In this document: positions 44,181 through 55,414 of the stretch, in pieces
How positions within the stretch are numbered: the first letter of the stretch is position 1
Layout of the letters: every line of letters begins with the position of its first letter
Notes under the pieces: model-generated
Told to the model about the DNA's origin: nothing
The model's input: the letters and a program-made list of their open reading frames with translations, nothing else
Database searches by the model: none
NCBI GenBank assembly: GCA_022376515.1
Contig: WTXI01000088.1
Coordinates: 1-64,000 of the forward strand
Direction of reading: 5' to 3'
Source of the DNA: Lactifluus volemus
Taxonomy: Eukaryota > Basidiomycota > Agaricomycetes > Russulales > Russulaceae
Length of the DNA: 64,000 bases
Position numbers and translations under genes: made by a program

Positions 44181-47100
44181 CTAATGTGAATCAGAAGTCA
44201 ATCCAAGCATAGAAATGCACCTATGTACTTTGAACCGGTCTAAGGCCTTTGTGAAGATATCAGCAGCCATGTCAGAAGTAGAAACAAATGTGGGTGTAAT
44301 AAAACCGTCCTGAACAGCATCTCTCAACCAAAATAAGCGAAGAGAGAGATGCTTCATCTTGCTGTGATGCTCTGGGTTCTTGCTCACAGCAATGGCGCTC
44401 TGATTGTCCATCCTGAGCAATGATGGTCCACAGATCAAGTATCCAAGCTCCCCCATGAACTGACGCATCCAAAGGATCTCCTTTCCGGCCTCAACAGCAG
44501 CAATGTGCTCTGCTTCAGTGGTGGACAGAGCAACAAGTGCCTGAAGCTTAGAGCTCCAGGAGACTGCACCAGTGCCAATCTTGACCACAAACCCTCCAGT
44601 GGACTTCCCATTGTCAGGATTGCCTCCATGGTCCGAATCAGAGTAAGTGATGAAGGGCTCTGGACTGTCAGAAGGCTGATAGACGAGCTTGTAGTCCATT
44701 GTGCCCTTGAGATAGCGTAAAACATGCTTAACTGCTTGCCAGTGCTGAAGACCAGGATTGGAGTTGAATCTGGCAAGAACTCCGGCAGAGTAGGCAATGT
44801 CTGGCCTTGTTGTGACAGCCAGATACATGAGGGACCCAACAATGGAGATATAGGGAAGTTGCCGCATCTCAGCAGCTTCTGCATCGCTCTGAGGGGACAT
44901 GGAGGTGGAAAGGCGTGATCCAGGGTTGAGAGGAGTGGAGACAGGCTTACAATCATGCAGACCATGCTCCTGGAGGAGGTTGGCAATGAACTGGCTCTGA
45001 GAGAGGGAAAGGAAATGATTGGAGTGGTCTCTGTGAATCTCCATGCCCAGGAGCTGAGTAGTGGCTCCCAGATCACGAAGTTTGAAGTGAGAAGACAGCT
45101 CCTGAATGACTGAGTCAATCTGGGCACCATCTTTGCAAGCCAGGGTGATATCATCCACAAAGACAGGCATTAGGATGCGCACATCGCCTCTGAGGTAGAT
45201 ATACAGTCCATGGTCAGACTGGACGCGTTGGAAGCCCATAGACTTGAGCACAGAGTAGAGGGTCTGGTTCCAAACTCGACCAGCTTGCTTCAACCCATAC
45301 AATGACTTCCTCAACCTACACACATGGTCTGGTCCACCAACCTCAAATCCCTTGGGCTGCTGCATGTAGATCTCCTCCTCAAGAGTGCCATTCAGATAAG
45401 CATGAGAGATGTCCACAGAACGGAGCTCAAGGTCCTCCAAGGCAGCAATGGCAAGGATGATTCTGATGGTGGAATAGCGAACAGTAGGGGCAAATGTCTC
45501 CTTGAAGTCAAAGCCAGGGCGCTGGGAGTAGCCTTTTGCGACCAATCTCGCCTTGTAGCGTTCAAGGGAGCCATCAGCATTGTACTTGACCTTGAAGAAC
45601 CATCTGGAGCCTATTGCACGCTTCCCAGGGGGCAACTTGACAACTTCCCAAGTGCCATTGACACTGTGGGCCTCCATCTCTTCTTCACAAGCTTTGTGCC
45701 ACAGATCTGCATCAGAGCGTCGCTGAGAGAGCTTATAGGAAGGGGGCTCAGCTACAGAGGCTCCATGGGCGTTCAGGAGGTCAAGGGGATCATCAGATGA
45801 TTCCTCCTCTTCATCACTAGATGGAATGGTCGGAGTAGGCTCTCTGTGCTGTCTGTAGCGCTGTGGGACTGTCCATTGCTCAGCTGACCACTCCTCCCTA
45901 GGACGTCTGAGGCGCTGAGGGCGTGAGGGAAGAGTGTCTGAAGGTGCTGGTGAAGGAGATGGACTGATTGGAAGTGAAATGGATGAGAAAGGAGTGCTAG
46001 GAGATGGATGGTGTGATGAGGAAGGTGAAGGATCGGAGTCTGGCTCAGCAGTGTAGAAGGGAGCAGATGGAGGTGTCTGAGGGCGAACTGAAGGCAGATC
46101 AGATGAAGTAGACCCATCTCCCCCATGAGCTGGCGTCTGTGAGAGCTCAGAATCACTAGGGGCGTCAGGGAGCAGCTCAGGAAGCGCAACAAGAGGGGTA
46201 GGAGCCTCCAGAAGGGAATTGAGGCGAGGGGGTGGGATGAAAGGAGTAGATTGCTTCTGAAGCATGAAGAAGTGTTCATCAAAGTCAGCTCTCTCTGAGA
46301 TGATCACCTTCTTGGTCACTGGATTGTAGAACTTCCATGCCTTGTAGCCATGAGGGTATCCAATGAAGACACACTTCTCCATGTGCACTCCAAGGCTGCC
46401 AAGTGGATGCTTGTCCCTCTGAATGAGAACATAAGCTGTGCAGCCCCAAACTCGGAGCCTAGAGACGTCTGGCTTGGACCCAAGGAATGCCTGGTGAGGT
46501 GTAGAATCAGAGAGAGTAGAAGTGGTGATCCTGTTGCTGATATGAATGAATGAAGCCAAGGCCTCTCCCCAGAAAGATGGTGGCATGCCAGACTCATGAA
46601 GCATAGAGATAATGCCCTCCTCCATCGTCCTATTAGCCCTCTCAGCAACCCCATTCTGCTGTGGACGATTCCTAGCTGTGTGCTGCCTCTGGATGCCATG
46701 ATCAATGCAGAAGTTGTCAAACTCCTTAGACATGTACTCCCCTCCCTTGTCATCTCTAAGCGTCCCAATCCTCTGTTCTGTGATGTTCTCTGCCCATGCC
46801 TTGAACTGTTTGAAGGCAGAGAATGTCTCAGATTTGCGCTTCAACAGATAGACAGCCTTAAAGCGAGAGAAATCATCAATGAAGGCAACACAGTAGCGAA
46901 ATCCCTGATGAGTTGACACCTTCACAGGCCCATGGAGATCACTGTGGACGAGTTGGAGGGGTCTAGATGCTCTAGAGGTGGATGGAGGGAACGGATCTGC
47001 GTGCATCTTGCCAGCTTTGCAGGCTTCACATACCGGATCAGGATCAGCTTGAGAATCAAGCTTGAATCCAGTCACCAGGTTACCTGAGAGCAGCTTCTTG

Positions 47101-48560
47101 ACCCCAGCAAGGTGTTGGTGACAGAGGCGTCGATGCCAAAGGTCCCAGTCCATAGGGAGAGTGGTAGAAGATGAGAGGGACGCAAATTGCTCCACTGGAA
47201 GTGTTTCCCCAGCCAGAAATGCAGCATTTGAAGGAGTGTCCACCTTTGCCTGAATGACAGTGTGTCCATCCCTGATGAAGTTGAGGGTGTCCCTCACAAT
47301 AGAGATAGTGAAAGAGCGATGCATTGTGAGATATAGGACAGAGAACAGATTACTGGAGAGGGAGGGAACATATAGCACATTTGTGAACTCTAGAGGTGCC
47401 ATCTCCTGCCCATCCACCACAGGATTGAAGCGAACCGACCCAACACCTTCAGAATACAGCACAGATCCATCAGCTAGGCGAATGGGGATCCTGTGGGGCA
47501 CCAAATTTCGCAGCCAATGACGGTTGAATGTCATATGAGCTGAGGCGCCAGTGTCTGCGTTCCAGGAGGTGTGAGAATGAGGAATAGGTGTGGCAGAGAA
47601 GAGAGCACTTGCAGAGGCAATGGAAGCGTTCTGAGGCGCAGCAGGAGCGGACTGAGAGTCAGTGGAAGCAGGGGCAGCAGTAGAGGGCAAGGGAGAGCCA
47701 AATTGGCGAGTCAACTTCTCCTTGAGGAAGCATTTGGCCTCAATATGGCCAAGGCGAGAGCAGAAGTCACATTTGGGGCGAGTGAAGGCCCTATTCTGTG
47801 AGTTTTGAGGAGAGGTGGACTGGGAAGGAAGGGAGGACGCCTGGGAAGGCTTGGAGGACGATCTGGGCGCAGCAGATGATGCAGAGAAGGCAGAGGTGGT
47901 CCCAGAGAGGTTTGAACACGTCTGATCCATGTTTCTGAGTGACTGGATGACAGATGGCTTGTCAAACTTGTCTAGGACGGAGATAGTGCGAACAACGTCG
48001 TCAAAGGAGTGTGGGAGCGCCCTAATGATGGCCATGACTGCCAGTTCATCATAGAGGTCGTCCAGAGTGAAGGAAGATGGAGAAAGAGACTTGATGACCC
48101 TAATGTGCTCATCCACCTTGTTGATAAGGGAGTCTAGGGGCTCTGAGTCGTCTTTCTGGATGGAAAGGAGGGTGTGGTAGGCATTGAAGCGAGGAGCAGT
48201 CCTCTGTTGGATGAAGGAGGCCTTCAGAATGTCCCAAATCTTGATAGGATCGTCCTCACAGTCCCTAATGAGCACCTTGACATCATGAGTCATAGCAGTC
48301 TTCAGTGCACCAGCAGCCCTCTCAGCCTTAATCTCCCATCTCTCCAACTTCTCCTCATCCACAGCGACAGCAGGGGCGATGAGTTGGCCCTGGGAGTCTC
48401 TGACCTCAGGTTTTGGAGCTGGTTTCTTCTCCTGGCCTGAAACAAGACGCCAGAGACCATTGAGTTGAAGCCAGGACTTGATGTCATCAGCCCAAAGTCG
48501 ATAGTTTTCGCTTGTGAGGGGAGAAATGGAGGAAATGGAGGATTCCTTGGTAGAGGACAT
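44181..48560 (-). CDS. Copia Gag-Pol polyprotein, 1459 aa
   Basis: ATG at 48560. Order: Gag of the UBN2 type (ENYRLWADDIKSWLQLNG, residues 18-35 onward); CCHC knuckle CDFCSRLGHIEAKC at 264-277; protease DTGAS at 336-340; GAG-pre-integrase zinc region (LWHRRLCHQHLAGVKKLL to CEACKAGKMH); integrase DDE core (LVHSDLHGPV, LRDDKGGEY, NGVAERANRTMEEG); a Pro/Ser-rich linker; RT (WFFKVKYNADGSLERYKARL, SLYGLKQAGRVW, catalytic FVDDITLACKD); RNase H (GAVSWSSKLQALVALSTTEAE, MDNQSAIAVS, DIFTKALDR). Gag and Pol are in one frame, as in most Copia elements. No stop or frameshift is seen; it is the only fully open transposon polyprotein in the window. Confidence 0.95.
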   Translation of the reverse strand: MSSTKESSISSISPLTSENYRLWADDIKSWLQLNGLWRLVSGQEKKPAPKPEVRDSQGQLIAPAVAVDEEKLERWEIKAERAAGALKTAMTHDVKVLIRDCEDDPIKIWDILKASFIQQRTAPRFNAYHTLLSIQKDDSEPLDSLINKVDEHIRVIKSLSPSSFTLDDLYDELAVMAIIRALPHSFDDVVRTISVLDKFDKPSVIQSLRNMDQTCSNLSGTTSAFSASSAAPRSSSKPSQASSLPSQSTSPQNSQNRAFTRPKCDFCSRLGHIEAKCFLKEKLTRQFGSPLPSTAAPASTDSQSAPAAPQNASIASASALFSATPIPHSHTSWNADTGASAHMTFNRHWLRNLVPHRIPIRLADGSVLYSEGVGSVRFNPVVDGQEMAPLEFTNVLYVPSLSSNLFSVLYLTMHRSFTISIVRDTLNFIRDGHTVIQAKVDTPSNAAFLAGETLPVEQFASLSSSTTLPMDWDLWHRRLCHQHLAGVKKLLSGNLVTGFKLDSQADPDPVCEACKAGKMHADPFPPSTSRASRPLQLVHSDLHGPVKVSTHQGFRYCVAFIDDFSRFKAVYLLKRKSETFSAFKQFKAWAENITEQRIGTLRDDKGGEYMSKEFDNFCIDHGIQRQHTARNRPQQNGVAERANRTMEEGIISMLHESGMPPSFWGEALASFIHISNRITTSTLSDSTPHQAFLGSKPDVSRLRVWGCTAYVLIQRDKHPLGSLGVHMEKCVFIGYPHGYKAWKFYNPVTKKVIISERADFDEHFFMLQKQSTPFIPPPRLNSLLEAPTPLVALPELLPDAPSDSELSQTPAHGGDGSTSSDLPSVRPQTPPSAPFYTAEPDSDPSPSSSHHPSPSTPFSSISLPISPSPSPAPSDTLPSRPQRLRRPREEWSAEQWTVPQRYRQHREPTPTIPSSDEEEESSDDPLDLLNAHGASVAEPPSYKLSQRRSDADLWHKACEEEMEAHSVNGTWEVVKLPPGKRAIGSRWFFKVKYNADGSLERYKARLVAKGYSQRPGFDFKETFAPTVRYSTIRIILAIAALEDLELRSVDISHAYLNGTLEEEIYMQQPKGFEVGGPDHVCRLRKSLYGLKQAGRVWNQTLYSVLKSMGFQRVQSDHGLYIYLRGDVRILMPVFVDDITLACKDGAQIDSVIQELSSHFKLRDLGATTQLLGMEIHRDHSNHFLSLSQSQFIANLLQEHGLHDCKPVSTPLNPGSRLSTSMSPQSDAEAAEMRQLPYISIVGSLMYLAVTTRPDIAYSAGVLARFNSNPGLQHWQAVKHVLRYLKGTMDYKLVYQPSDSPEPFITYSDSDHGGNPDNGKSTGGFVVKIGTGAVSWSSKLQALVALSTTEAEHIAAVEAGKEILWMRQFMGELGYLICGPSLLRMDNQSAIAVSKNPEHHSKMKHLSLRLFWLRDAVQDGFITPTFVSTSDMAADIFTKALDRFKVHRCISMLGLTSDSH

Positions 48561-48688
48561 GGTGTAGGAAGGTGTAGGAGGATGAAAAGGATGTTTTTGA
48601 GTGATTTTGAGAGAGTGAGAGGCAGAGAGGAGTAAAAACGAGTGGAAGCGTTCAAATGGGAGTGAAAGGCGTCTATTGATGCAGGGCA

Positions 48689-48700
48689 GGGCCCATAACC
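48689..48700 (-). promoter_or_regulatory. Copia primer-binding site, half-tRNA iMet type
   Basis: Next to the 5' LTR the plus strand reads GGGCCCATAACC, the anticodon arm of eukaryotic initiator tRNA-Met with its CAU. The element RNA therefore carries the complement GGTTATGGGCCC. Drosophila copia is known to use an initiator-tRNA half cleaved in the anticodon loop, with this same sequence. Confidence 0.75.
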
Positions 48701-48939
48701 TGTTTTAACTGGAGCTGTGAAGGGCCCTTGAGTCACAGAGGACCAAGGGGACTGCAGTGGAGAGAATGAGACTATATTGACCAAAGACAATGATAACAAC
48801 TGACCTGCAGTGGAGAGAATGAGACTGAAGTCCCCAAAACTCCGTCCACTGCAGTAAAGGCAAGCCTGACTAAGCATATACTAAATAAGGCAAATAGTCA
48901 AAGAAGCGTTGGGCTGACACTACAGTAGCCCAAATAACA
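48701..48939 (-). repeat. Copia 5' LTR
   Basis: 239 bp, directly followed (minus strand) by the primer-binding site. Confidence 0.93.
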
Positions 48940-49170
48940 TTAGCACACTTGCTCATACTCCAACATTCACCATGAGTGCAATACTCTGACTGCATGCCAG
49001 TATTCTGTCCCTGGCACCCTGACTGTGACTTGTAACCTAGTATTGGAACTATGGCCAACTCACTTGGGTCTCATACTCTGACATTGACCTTAGTTCACTG
49101 TGAGCCTGAGTGGTACTTAGTCCAACCCCCAAGTTCACCTTCTGGCACCCCAAGCTCGCATAGTGACAAT

Positions 49171-52156
49171 ACTGCCACTATGGCCAACCTGGTTGTCTCC
49201 CAATCTCATATGGCGTTCTCTTGCTCTGTATGCTCTTGCACATTCAAGTCTGGCCATGGCTTAAACCACCACATGAATGCACTACATTGGCAGTTCACAC
49301 CTGGTGACTCAGATGACTCAGAGGTCGTTAAAACCTATGCTACTAAGCAATTTCATCCATATTTGAATGGTAATGCACTGTTATTCTCTTTTAAATGTGT
49401 GCTGACACTGTATAAGAGTCCCTTGCAATGAGAATGACAACGATCTTTCCCCCCACACTTTGCCACTACCTCCTACCCTTTCTGAGGATGCCTCACACAA
49501 CCCTTGGCACCCATTTCACTCTTGGGTCAATTTTGACTTCACATATTACCACTTCATTGAACTTCAGACTTCTGAAGGTAATATAGACAAAGCCATCGAT
49601 TTGTGGGCAGCATTGGTGATGGAACTTGGAGGTGATGTTCCATGGAAGAATGCAGCTGACTTGTATCCATGCATGGGGCCATGTTTGTCCCTGTTATAGC
49701 TGGAAGTGACAAGACAACTGTCTCCATTGTGACAGGGCATCAAGAATATCATCCAGTGTATATGTCACCTGGTAATCTAACAAACACAGCATGGCATGCT
49801 CATGGAAACACCTTACTCCCTGTCATGTTTCTCCCTAATCCAAAAAGTAAGTATATCATTTTCTCTCATCCAAGTTAATTGAACAAGTTCACTAGCAGCT
49901 AAGAAAAATAGGAACACTTCAATATTCCAAAAATTCTGCTGACAACTCTACCATGTATCACTTGCAAGTATTTTCAAGCCCCTGAAGTCAGGAATGTCAA
50001 ACCCTGAAATAGTTAAATGTCCTGATGGACACTTTTGTCACGCAATATATGGGCTGGGGCCTTACATCACTGATTACCCTGAACAGGTGTGGGTATCAGG
50101 GATTGTGCAGGGTTGGTGCCCAAAGTACATGTTTATCTTGACCCCTTTTGATGCAACACACTAATATAGTAATATTAAATGCACAGGTGCAATGTGCCTC
50201 CTCATGATCTCGATCATGAAGGATCTTGCAAAAGGAGTGAGCCCAAAACGGAGTTCCTTATTGGTGCATGGGAACCAGGCACTCTCTGGACAGATTTTGG
50301 TGTCTGCACTGATGTTGTTGTATGTTCATATACTCCTAGTCTCCTCCATTCAATCAAAAGAAGTTTACAGCCATTCACCCATGAATTCCCCTGTGCTAAC
50401 ATCCACGAACTATTAACCCCTGATTTACTTCACCAGGTCATCAAGGGAACATTCAAGGATCATATCGTAACATGGATCAATGAGTATCTTATGGAGGAGC
50501 ATGGAGAATCTTGAGGCCTGGCCATTATCACCAGTATTGACTATTGGTACATCACACTTATCAAACACCTTGTATGCAATTGACTCAATGTGTCCATTAC
50601 AGTATCTCTGCTGTGGCACCATTCCCTGGATTATGCCGCTTTCCAGACAGCTGAGATTTCCAGCAATGGACTGGGAATGACTCTAAGGCCCTCATGAAGG
50701 TAAGGGTTGTATTATATGGTCATGCATCTTATGGTATCAAGAAGGTGGCAGGTATATAACTGTATATCTGGCAGCTATATCTGGACACATGCTGGATGAC
50801 ATGGTTGTTTTAACTGGAGCTGTGAAGGGCCCTTGAGTCACAGAGGACCAAGGGGACTGCAGTGGAGAGAATGAGACTGTATTGACCAAAGACAATAATA
50901 ACAACTGACCTGCAGTGGAGAGAATGAGACTGAAGTCCCCAAAACTCCGTCCACTGCAGTAAAGGCAAACCTGACTAAGCATATACTAAATAAGGGAGGC
51001 AAACAGTCAAAGAAGCGTTGGGCTGACACTACAGTAGCCCAAATAACAATGGTGAAATGTCTATCAGCTTTTCTAGACTTCTGTTACATTGCACGATGCA
51101 ATGCCACTACCTATGCTCCATCCGCCTGTTTGGATCACCAAATGGCCTGTGCTCATCAATAACAGAGTTGAAACACATCAAGGCAGTGAAAGAGCCCTGG
51201 CAATGCTCAAACCAATGCTGTAAACAAACTGTCGGCTAGATATACTACTTGCTGTGCATCATGTGTTTACCTGACTTGGGATGATAGATGGGATTATGTT
51301 GACATATCAGGCCATGCTTCTCAGGGGTGAAATGCCACAACCAAGGGCATCAATGAACACTGACAACAATGTGGACAACAATGACTATGGCCCAGCCCAG
51401 GGGCCCAAATCCTTGTTTTCCATTAAGCTAGCTCAGACACCTGGCACATCATCTTTTTTATCCTCTTGGTAACAACTTGAACTAACTGGCAGTAATAGCA
51501 CAAGGCTATCCATGTTCACTTGAGCCTCTGGCAATCTACATCAATCAACCCCACTTCCCAGACATCCTTCACCGATTCCTATATGACCATGTAAACCCAG
51601 ATGCTGATGTCTCATCCACCAATGTCAACATTGAAGATTGTCCTGACTTTACTGGCCATATCTTTGTATATCACTCTGCTATTGCCCAGTTCTTCACATC
51701 AAGTGATCTCTGTGGAGCTGGCGGAATGTACTGTGAGCAAATACACTCACATCCAAATTGGCAAGGCAAATATGCACAACACAACACTATGTTTATCAAA
51801 CTGGATCAGAGGTGGATCCAATGCATGACCTGACTATAGGCTGTGCACTCCTTTTTTTCTCATTTACATTCAGAGACGAATACCTTCCCTGTGCACTCGT
51901 TCACTGGCTAGTTCCAGGTAATGTGCCTGATGAAAATACTGGCATGTGGGTGGTGCAGCCCAAATTCACAGGTAATGGCCATCGTACCCTTTCAGTAATT
52001 TACTTAGACTGTGTTGCAAGAGCTGCACACCTTCTCCCCATTTATGGAACATCATTCATACCAGAAAATCTTCAGTTTTACGACTCTCTTGATGTATTTC
52101 ATGCATATTTCATTAACAACATGTTTGACCACCATACCCATGAGTTTTTGACTTAA
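49171..52156 (+). pseudogene. Plavaka-type transposase relic (second lineage)
   Basis: ATG 49171 followed by a C2H2 finger CSVCSCTFKSGHGLNHHM; IDKAIDLWAALVMELGGDVPW (49590); GSDKTTVSIVTGHQEYHPVY (49700); IYGLGPYITDYPEQV (50045); TPDLLHQVIKGTFKDHIVTW (50420); DMVKCLSAFLDFCYIARC, interrupted by a solo Copia LTR; RLFGSPNGLCSSITELKHIK (51120); and a C-terminal end with CALVHWLVPGN and TGMWVVQPKF, stopping at 52156. This is the standard Plavaka order with its N-terminal zinc finger and is a different subgroup from the relic at 36384-38290. Frameshifts, gaps and intron-like breaks make it inactive. Confidence 0.8.
50806..51048 (-). repeat. Solo Copia LTR, TSD ATGGT
   Basis: 243 bp, same family as the intact element. 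ATGGT flanks both sides (50801-50805 and 51049-51053). It splits the Plavaka codons for DDMV-KCLSAF, which read through once it is removed. Confidence 0.92.
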
Positions 52157-52884
52157 AAATTCATAGAGTTTCAATATTTTGGTCCAAATGCTGTGATGTC
52201 AAAGGAGGTGTAGCCTCAGCCAGCCTGAATGTCCTGCAGTGACTCGTGAATCCCTGTCACCACGATGTCACAGTCTCACCTTTCCTGGGCCTTGTTGTGT
52301 CCTGTCACCAACTTGAAGGTCATCACACTCAACTTCAATCACCTCATCAACAAAGCCATTACCCCATTATGGAAGCATGCCACCAGTGCTCAATATGGAC
52401 CCACACTTTGCTTTTGATTTATGAAGCAGGCTTGCCTTACTCACTGGCAACCATGACAGGTGTTCGAGACTAAGCTACTACTATTGTGCATCCACCCCAT
52501 GTGCACCATCACTGAAGCTCCGACTTAAACAACACATGCTATGGGATCACTGGTCACCTCTGAGTCATATAGCATGCGGACTCCACCCCCTGATTGCACC
52601 AGGGTAGTGCACCAGGCAATTGTGCTGCAGACCTGGCACATGCTACAACATGTGCCAGTGGATTCTGCTGTCTGGCCCAGGGAGATTTACTGTAGTACTA
52701 GAAGTAGGAAGCGCAATGTGTGTAGGGGAAAGGGCTGAATTCACACATGATGACATAAAGTTGAATGCAATTATGGATAGTTAACAGCTTGTCATCTTGT
52801 AGAGCTTGTCAGCTTGTTGACAAGCCCTGACAAGATGTGACAAGCTCTGACAAGCTTAAAAGTTGGCAAGAAAGATGTTATCTT
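52157..52884. other. Non-coding stretch with GCTTGTCA repeats
   Basis: No gene supported. At 52784-52860 GCTTGTCA and TGACAAGC recur in both orientations, about eight times in under 90 bp. They resemble subterminal repeats of a DNA transposon, but no terminus or TSD could be fixed. Confidence 0.4.
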
Positions 52885-55414
52885 GCTGATGTGGTTGTCT
52901 CTTGTGCCTGCTGAATGGCCTTCTGAGTGCAGTCTCACAGGGTATGGAGATAGGCAGATTACTCTTCTAGGGATGGTAGGGCAGTGCTGACTACCTGCTG
53001 TTCTTGGGTTTGAGGGGTGAAGCCAATAAGGAGTTTGAAGGGGGTCTTTCTCATGATACTGCTAGACCAGGAGTTATAGACAAATTGGGCAACTGGGAGC
53101 CACCTGGCCAAGTCATTCTGTTGGAAATTTCCATAGATGTGTAGGTACTGTTCTAGCCATTGATTGGATTGCTCTGACTGGCCATCCATCTGGGGGTGGT
53201 AGGTGGTACTAATGTTTTGTTTAATGGAAAGTCATTTGCACAGGTTCTTTGTGAACTTAGATGTAAACTTCATGTCACAGTCTGATATGATCTGTTTAGG
53301 AGCTCTGTAATGGGGAAAAACATATTGAGCATACAAGGCCACAACTCCTTCAGAGTCAATGGTCTATTTGCAAGGGAGGAAGAATACTGCTTTCATACAA
53401 TTGTGGTCAGTGATCCACAGGATGGAGTCATATCCTTATGACACAGGAAGGTCTACAATGAGGTCGAGGGCCACAGTTTCAAAGGGTAGAACATTTGGTT
53501 TTATAGTTATGGGGTACAGAGGGACCCTTGGTCTCATGGTATTGCTTTTCGTGACTTGACATGTGGCACTGTCATGGTTCATAGAGACTGTGGCTCGAAG
53601 TGAGCTTTGTTTGGGTCTGGCAATTTGGTAGGACAAGTAGACTTGTTACTTAGCCTGCCAAATAGTCAATTGCAGATGCACAGACAAGTTTCTGTGAGGG
53701 ATAGACTTGACTGTGTGAACTCTTGGGTTTGTATCGCATGAGGTGGGTAGTACAGGCTGGTGCATGTGATGGTTGGAGTTACCATTCCCAAATGGGATAG
53801 ACAGTGGCAGATGAGAAGCAAAAGGCCTGTGCCTTATCAAGGAGTGTAGGCACAAGTGTATTAGGAGTGAAAGGACACTTTCACTTGCGAAGACACTCAT
53901 GCAGGGTTAAAGTAAGGTTTAACATGAACAGAGAGTGAAGAATTGAACCAAGTCTTCACAATACATTCGTATTAGGGTTCAGGTGTCTGTGAGCTTGATA
54001 ACAAGTGGTGCAAACAGGTGAACAGATGTCTGATAGTGGCATGAAGGTACCTTAACCAAAGGTACGAAGAGGGGATGAACAAGTAGAGGAGGAGACACAA
54101 TGCAATTGTGAGCAATGAACAATGAACTACAATTCTGGATAAAGCTAAAGCTGGGGCTTTAGCTTGTCCACAGAGCCCTATTTATGTGTATAGAGGGCTA
54201 GCCAACTATCCTACCAGAGAAACACGTAGTCAGAACTATTGACTAAGTACCTGAGTCAATTCTGATGACTCAAGAACTGACTCAGTAATGCTGACTCAAT
54301 AGCTGAGTCAAGATATCTGAGTCAAAACACATCTAAAAGAGCAATGCACAGCCCCTAGAAACCAAATAGGGGGCTGGCCAAGGAAGTGGAGATTAAGGCC
54401 ACTACACAAGATAAAAAATAGACAGAAAAATAGAGAAAAATGGGCCATCTAGCCCGCATAACTGTAACAGGCACACCCTTTGATGTATTGTCAGATGAAG
54501 TTTTTCATATCTGGCCACCAGGATTCTTGTTTTATGGCAAAAAGGGTTTTTGAAATTCCAGGGTGTCCTGTGGTAATGTGGTTGTGGTGTGTGGTCACCA
54601 CCTCTCTCTGCAAGGTGTTGTCTGCCATGACAACAAACTTTCCCAGGCATGTCCAGAGGCTGTGCGGTCCCTGGGTTAGGCTGAATGGAACCATCCAGTT
54701 AGCAATGTCAATGGGGGATGTCTCCTGGGCCTGCAGGAGGCAGGACTCCCATAGAGAGAGAGAGAGAGAAGGAAGAGATTGGCAACCTGTGCAAAAGCTG
54801 GCTGGGGAGAACAAGGACTTGCTTGTTGTCAGTTGTCCCTGTGTCAAAGTTGGTGTGGCGAGAGAGAGGGTCAGCTTTCATGGTCTTCCTGGGCTTATGG
54901 ATAAGGGTTAGGTTAAAGTCCCCTAGGAAGGGGATGTAGCAAGCCACTTGACAATTAATGTCCTGTGGGTGGTGATAATATTGGAAGTTTTTATGATTGG
55001 TGTAGACTTTGACAAGGTGGTGCATGCCCACCAGCAAGTGACACCAGCGCTTGAGGCCATGAACAATCACAAGGAGTTCGTGATCATGGACATTGTATCC
55101 CTGTTCTGCCAGGGAGAGGGTGTGAGAGTAGTAACTAATTGGGCAAGACAGACTGTCTGGGGTGCATTGGAAAAAGATTGTGCCAAGGGCGAATTAGGAT
55201 GTGTTTACTTCCAGTTCAAAGAGGCAATTGTGGTCCAGCCTGTGGAGTGCCATGTCACACTCTACCAGAGAAATAAGTTGTTTTATGGCAGACCGTTGGG
55301 TGTCACCCCAACAAAAGGGGGTGTCTTTCTTTAAAAGGTCAGTCAAAGGCCTTGCAACTTCTGCAAACCCAGGGATAAAGGGATGGTGATATCCAAATAC
55401 CCCTAAAGTGCTTC
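52885..55414 (-). pseudogene. pol: Decayed GypsyB-like pol fragment
   Basis: On the minus strand: end of RT/RNase H (STLGVFGYHHPFIPGF at 55410, YTNHKNFQYYHHPQDINC near 54980, GKTMKADPLSR-like KPRKTMKADPLSR), integrase (HHNHITTGHPGISKTLF near 54600; VALDLIVDLP, 53450; DGQSEQSNQWLEQYL near 53180; SSSIMRKTPFKLLIGFTPQ), ending near 52885 shortly after ALPSLEE. Closest to GypsyB in this window. It lacks both LTRs, gag and protease, is broken by many stops and almost lacks CpG. A solo LTR-C and an LTR-A fragment interrupt it. Confidence 0.82.
53570..54469 (-). repeat. Solo LTR-C, complete, TSD GGCAC
   Basis: 900 bp, TGTCATGG..TGTAACA on the plus strand. GGCAC duplications at 53565-53569 and 54470-54474 interrupt the CATCQ-equivalent integrase zinc region of the GypsyB-like fragment. 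Six TGASTCA heptamers lie at 54252-54324. It is the reverse-complement relative of 1-903 and defines that family's ends. Confidence 0.93.

Larger units (their letters stand above)
43917..48939 (-). mobile_element. Intact Ty1/Copia element
   Basis: LTRs 43917-44155 and 48701-48939 (239 bp each) differ by eye at one base. Flanked by TTAGC (43912-43916 and 48940-48944). It contains a half-tRNA primer-binding site, a purine tract (GGGGGAG on the minus strand at 44156-44162) and one uninterrupted polyprotein ORF. All parts needed for autonomous movement appear present. Related solo LTRs at 50806, 56627 and 61936 show longer activity of the family. Confidence 0.95.
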
